From positions 27,225-91,224 of the forward strand of contig NW_019776108.1 of assembly GCF_001039355.2 (NCBI RefSeq): DNA of 64,000 nucleotides, read 5' to 3'. Origin of the DNA: Lingula anatina (Eukaryota; Brachiopoda; Lingulata; Lingulida; Lingulidae). The notes beneath the pieces were generated by a model, which was given only the letters and a program-made list of their open reading frames with translations, ran no database searches and was not told the origin of the DNA. Within the stretch, counting starts at the first letter, position 1. The number at the start of each line of letters is the position of its first letter. Shown piece by piece: positions 63,971 through 64,000 of this stretch. Both the position numbers and the translations under genes were made by a program.

Positions 63971-64000
63971 GTGGGTGCAAGTCGTCATATATTGAAGTTA

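Overview
The window is animal nuclear DNA. It is AT-rich, its genes are split by GT-AG introns, and microsatellites and small inverted-repeat elements are scattered through it. The closest relationships are to bilaterian proteins. Gene content, repeat types and intron sizes suggest a marine invertebrate, possibly a mollusc or other lophotrochozoan; the phylum is inferred, not shown. Two single N positions (46641 and 57934) mark draft-assembly joins.

Three protein genes can be read exon by exon with consistent splice phases. (1) 146-2668, plus strand: the 3' part of the RPA-interacting protein gene (RPAIN), six exons ending in its zinc-binding C-terminus; the first exon or exons lie left of the window. 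(2) 3960-8544, minus strand: a complete nine-exon ecto-5'-nucleotidase (NT5E/5NUC family) of 564 residues with a signal peptide, all metal ligands, and no visible GPI-anchor tail. (3) 10.9 kb to the right edge, plus strand: androglobin (ADGB), with a calpain-like region, a charged linker, a circularly permuted globin, an IQ motif and the start of the following region; the 3' end is outside the window. RPAIN and the nucleotidase are convergent. The nucleotidase and androglobin are divergent.

The outstanding feature is the 5' half of the androglobin gene. Between about 10.9 and 34.7 kb lie twelve short coding exons spaced about 1.3-2.8 kb apart. Each has its own ATG, eleven have an in-frame stop just upstream (the twelfth, at 10971, instead has an open frame back to a possible acceptor), and each ends at a GT donor that leaves exactly two bases of a codon. 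All fit the same acceptor at 36118/36119, which supplies the third base and enters the common androglobin body (KIPLWPEWSDADIN...). The last exon of the series (34617) encodes the family-typical start MASKTAKKKE; the other eleven encode different Ser/Arg/Lys-rich N-termini of about 18-167 residues, most carrying Arg-Arg-x-Ser/Thr-type sites. This looks like a protocadherin- or UGT1A-style array of alternative first exons giving one androglobin body many N-termini. I know of no description of this for androglobin, but I cannot search the literature.

Further points are a series of phase-symmetric cassette microexons in the androglobin linkers, Asn at the globin E7 position where I recall Gln in vertebrate androglobin, no cysteine at the calpain nucleophile position, an assembly duplication of two globin-region exons around the N at 57934, a perfect 34-bp palindrome before the canonical first exon, and several MITE-like elements.
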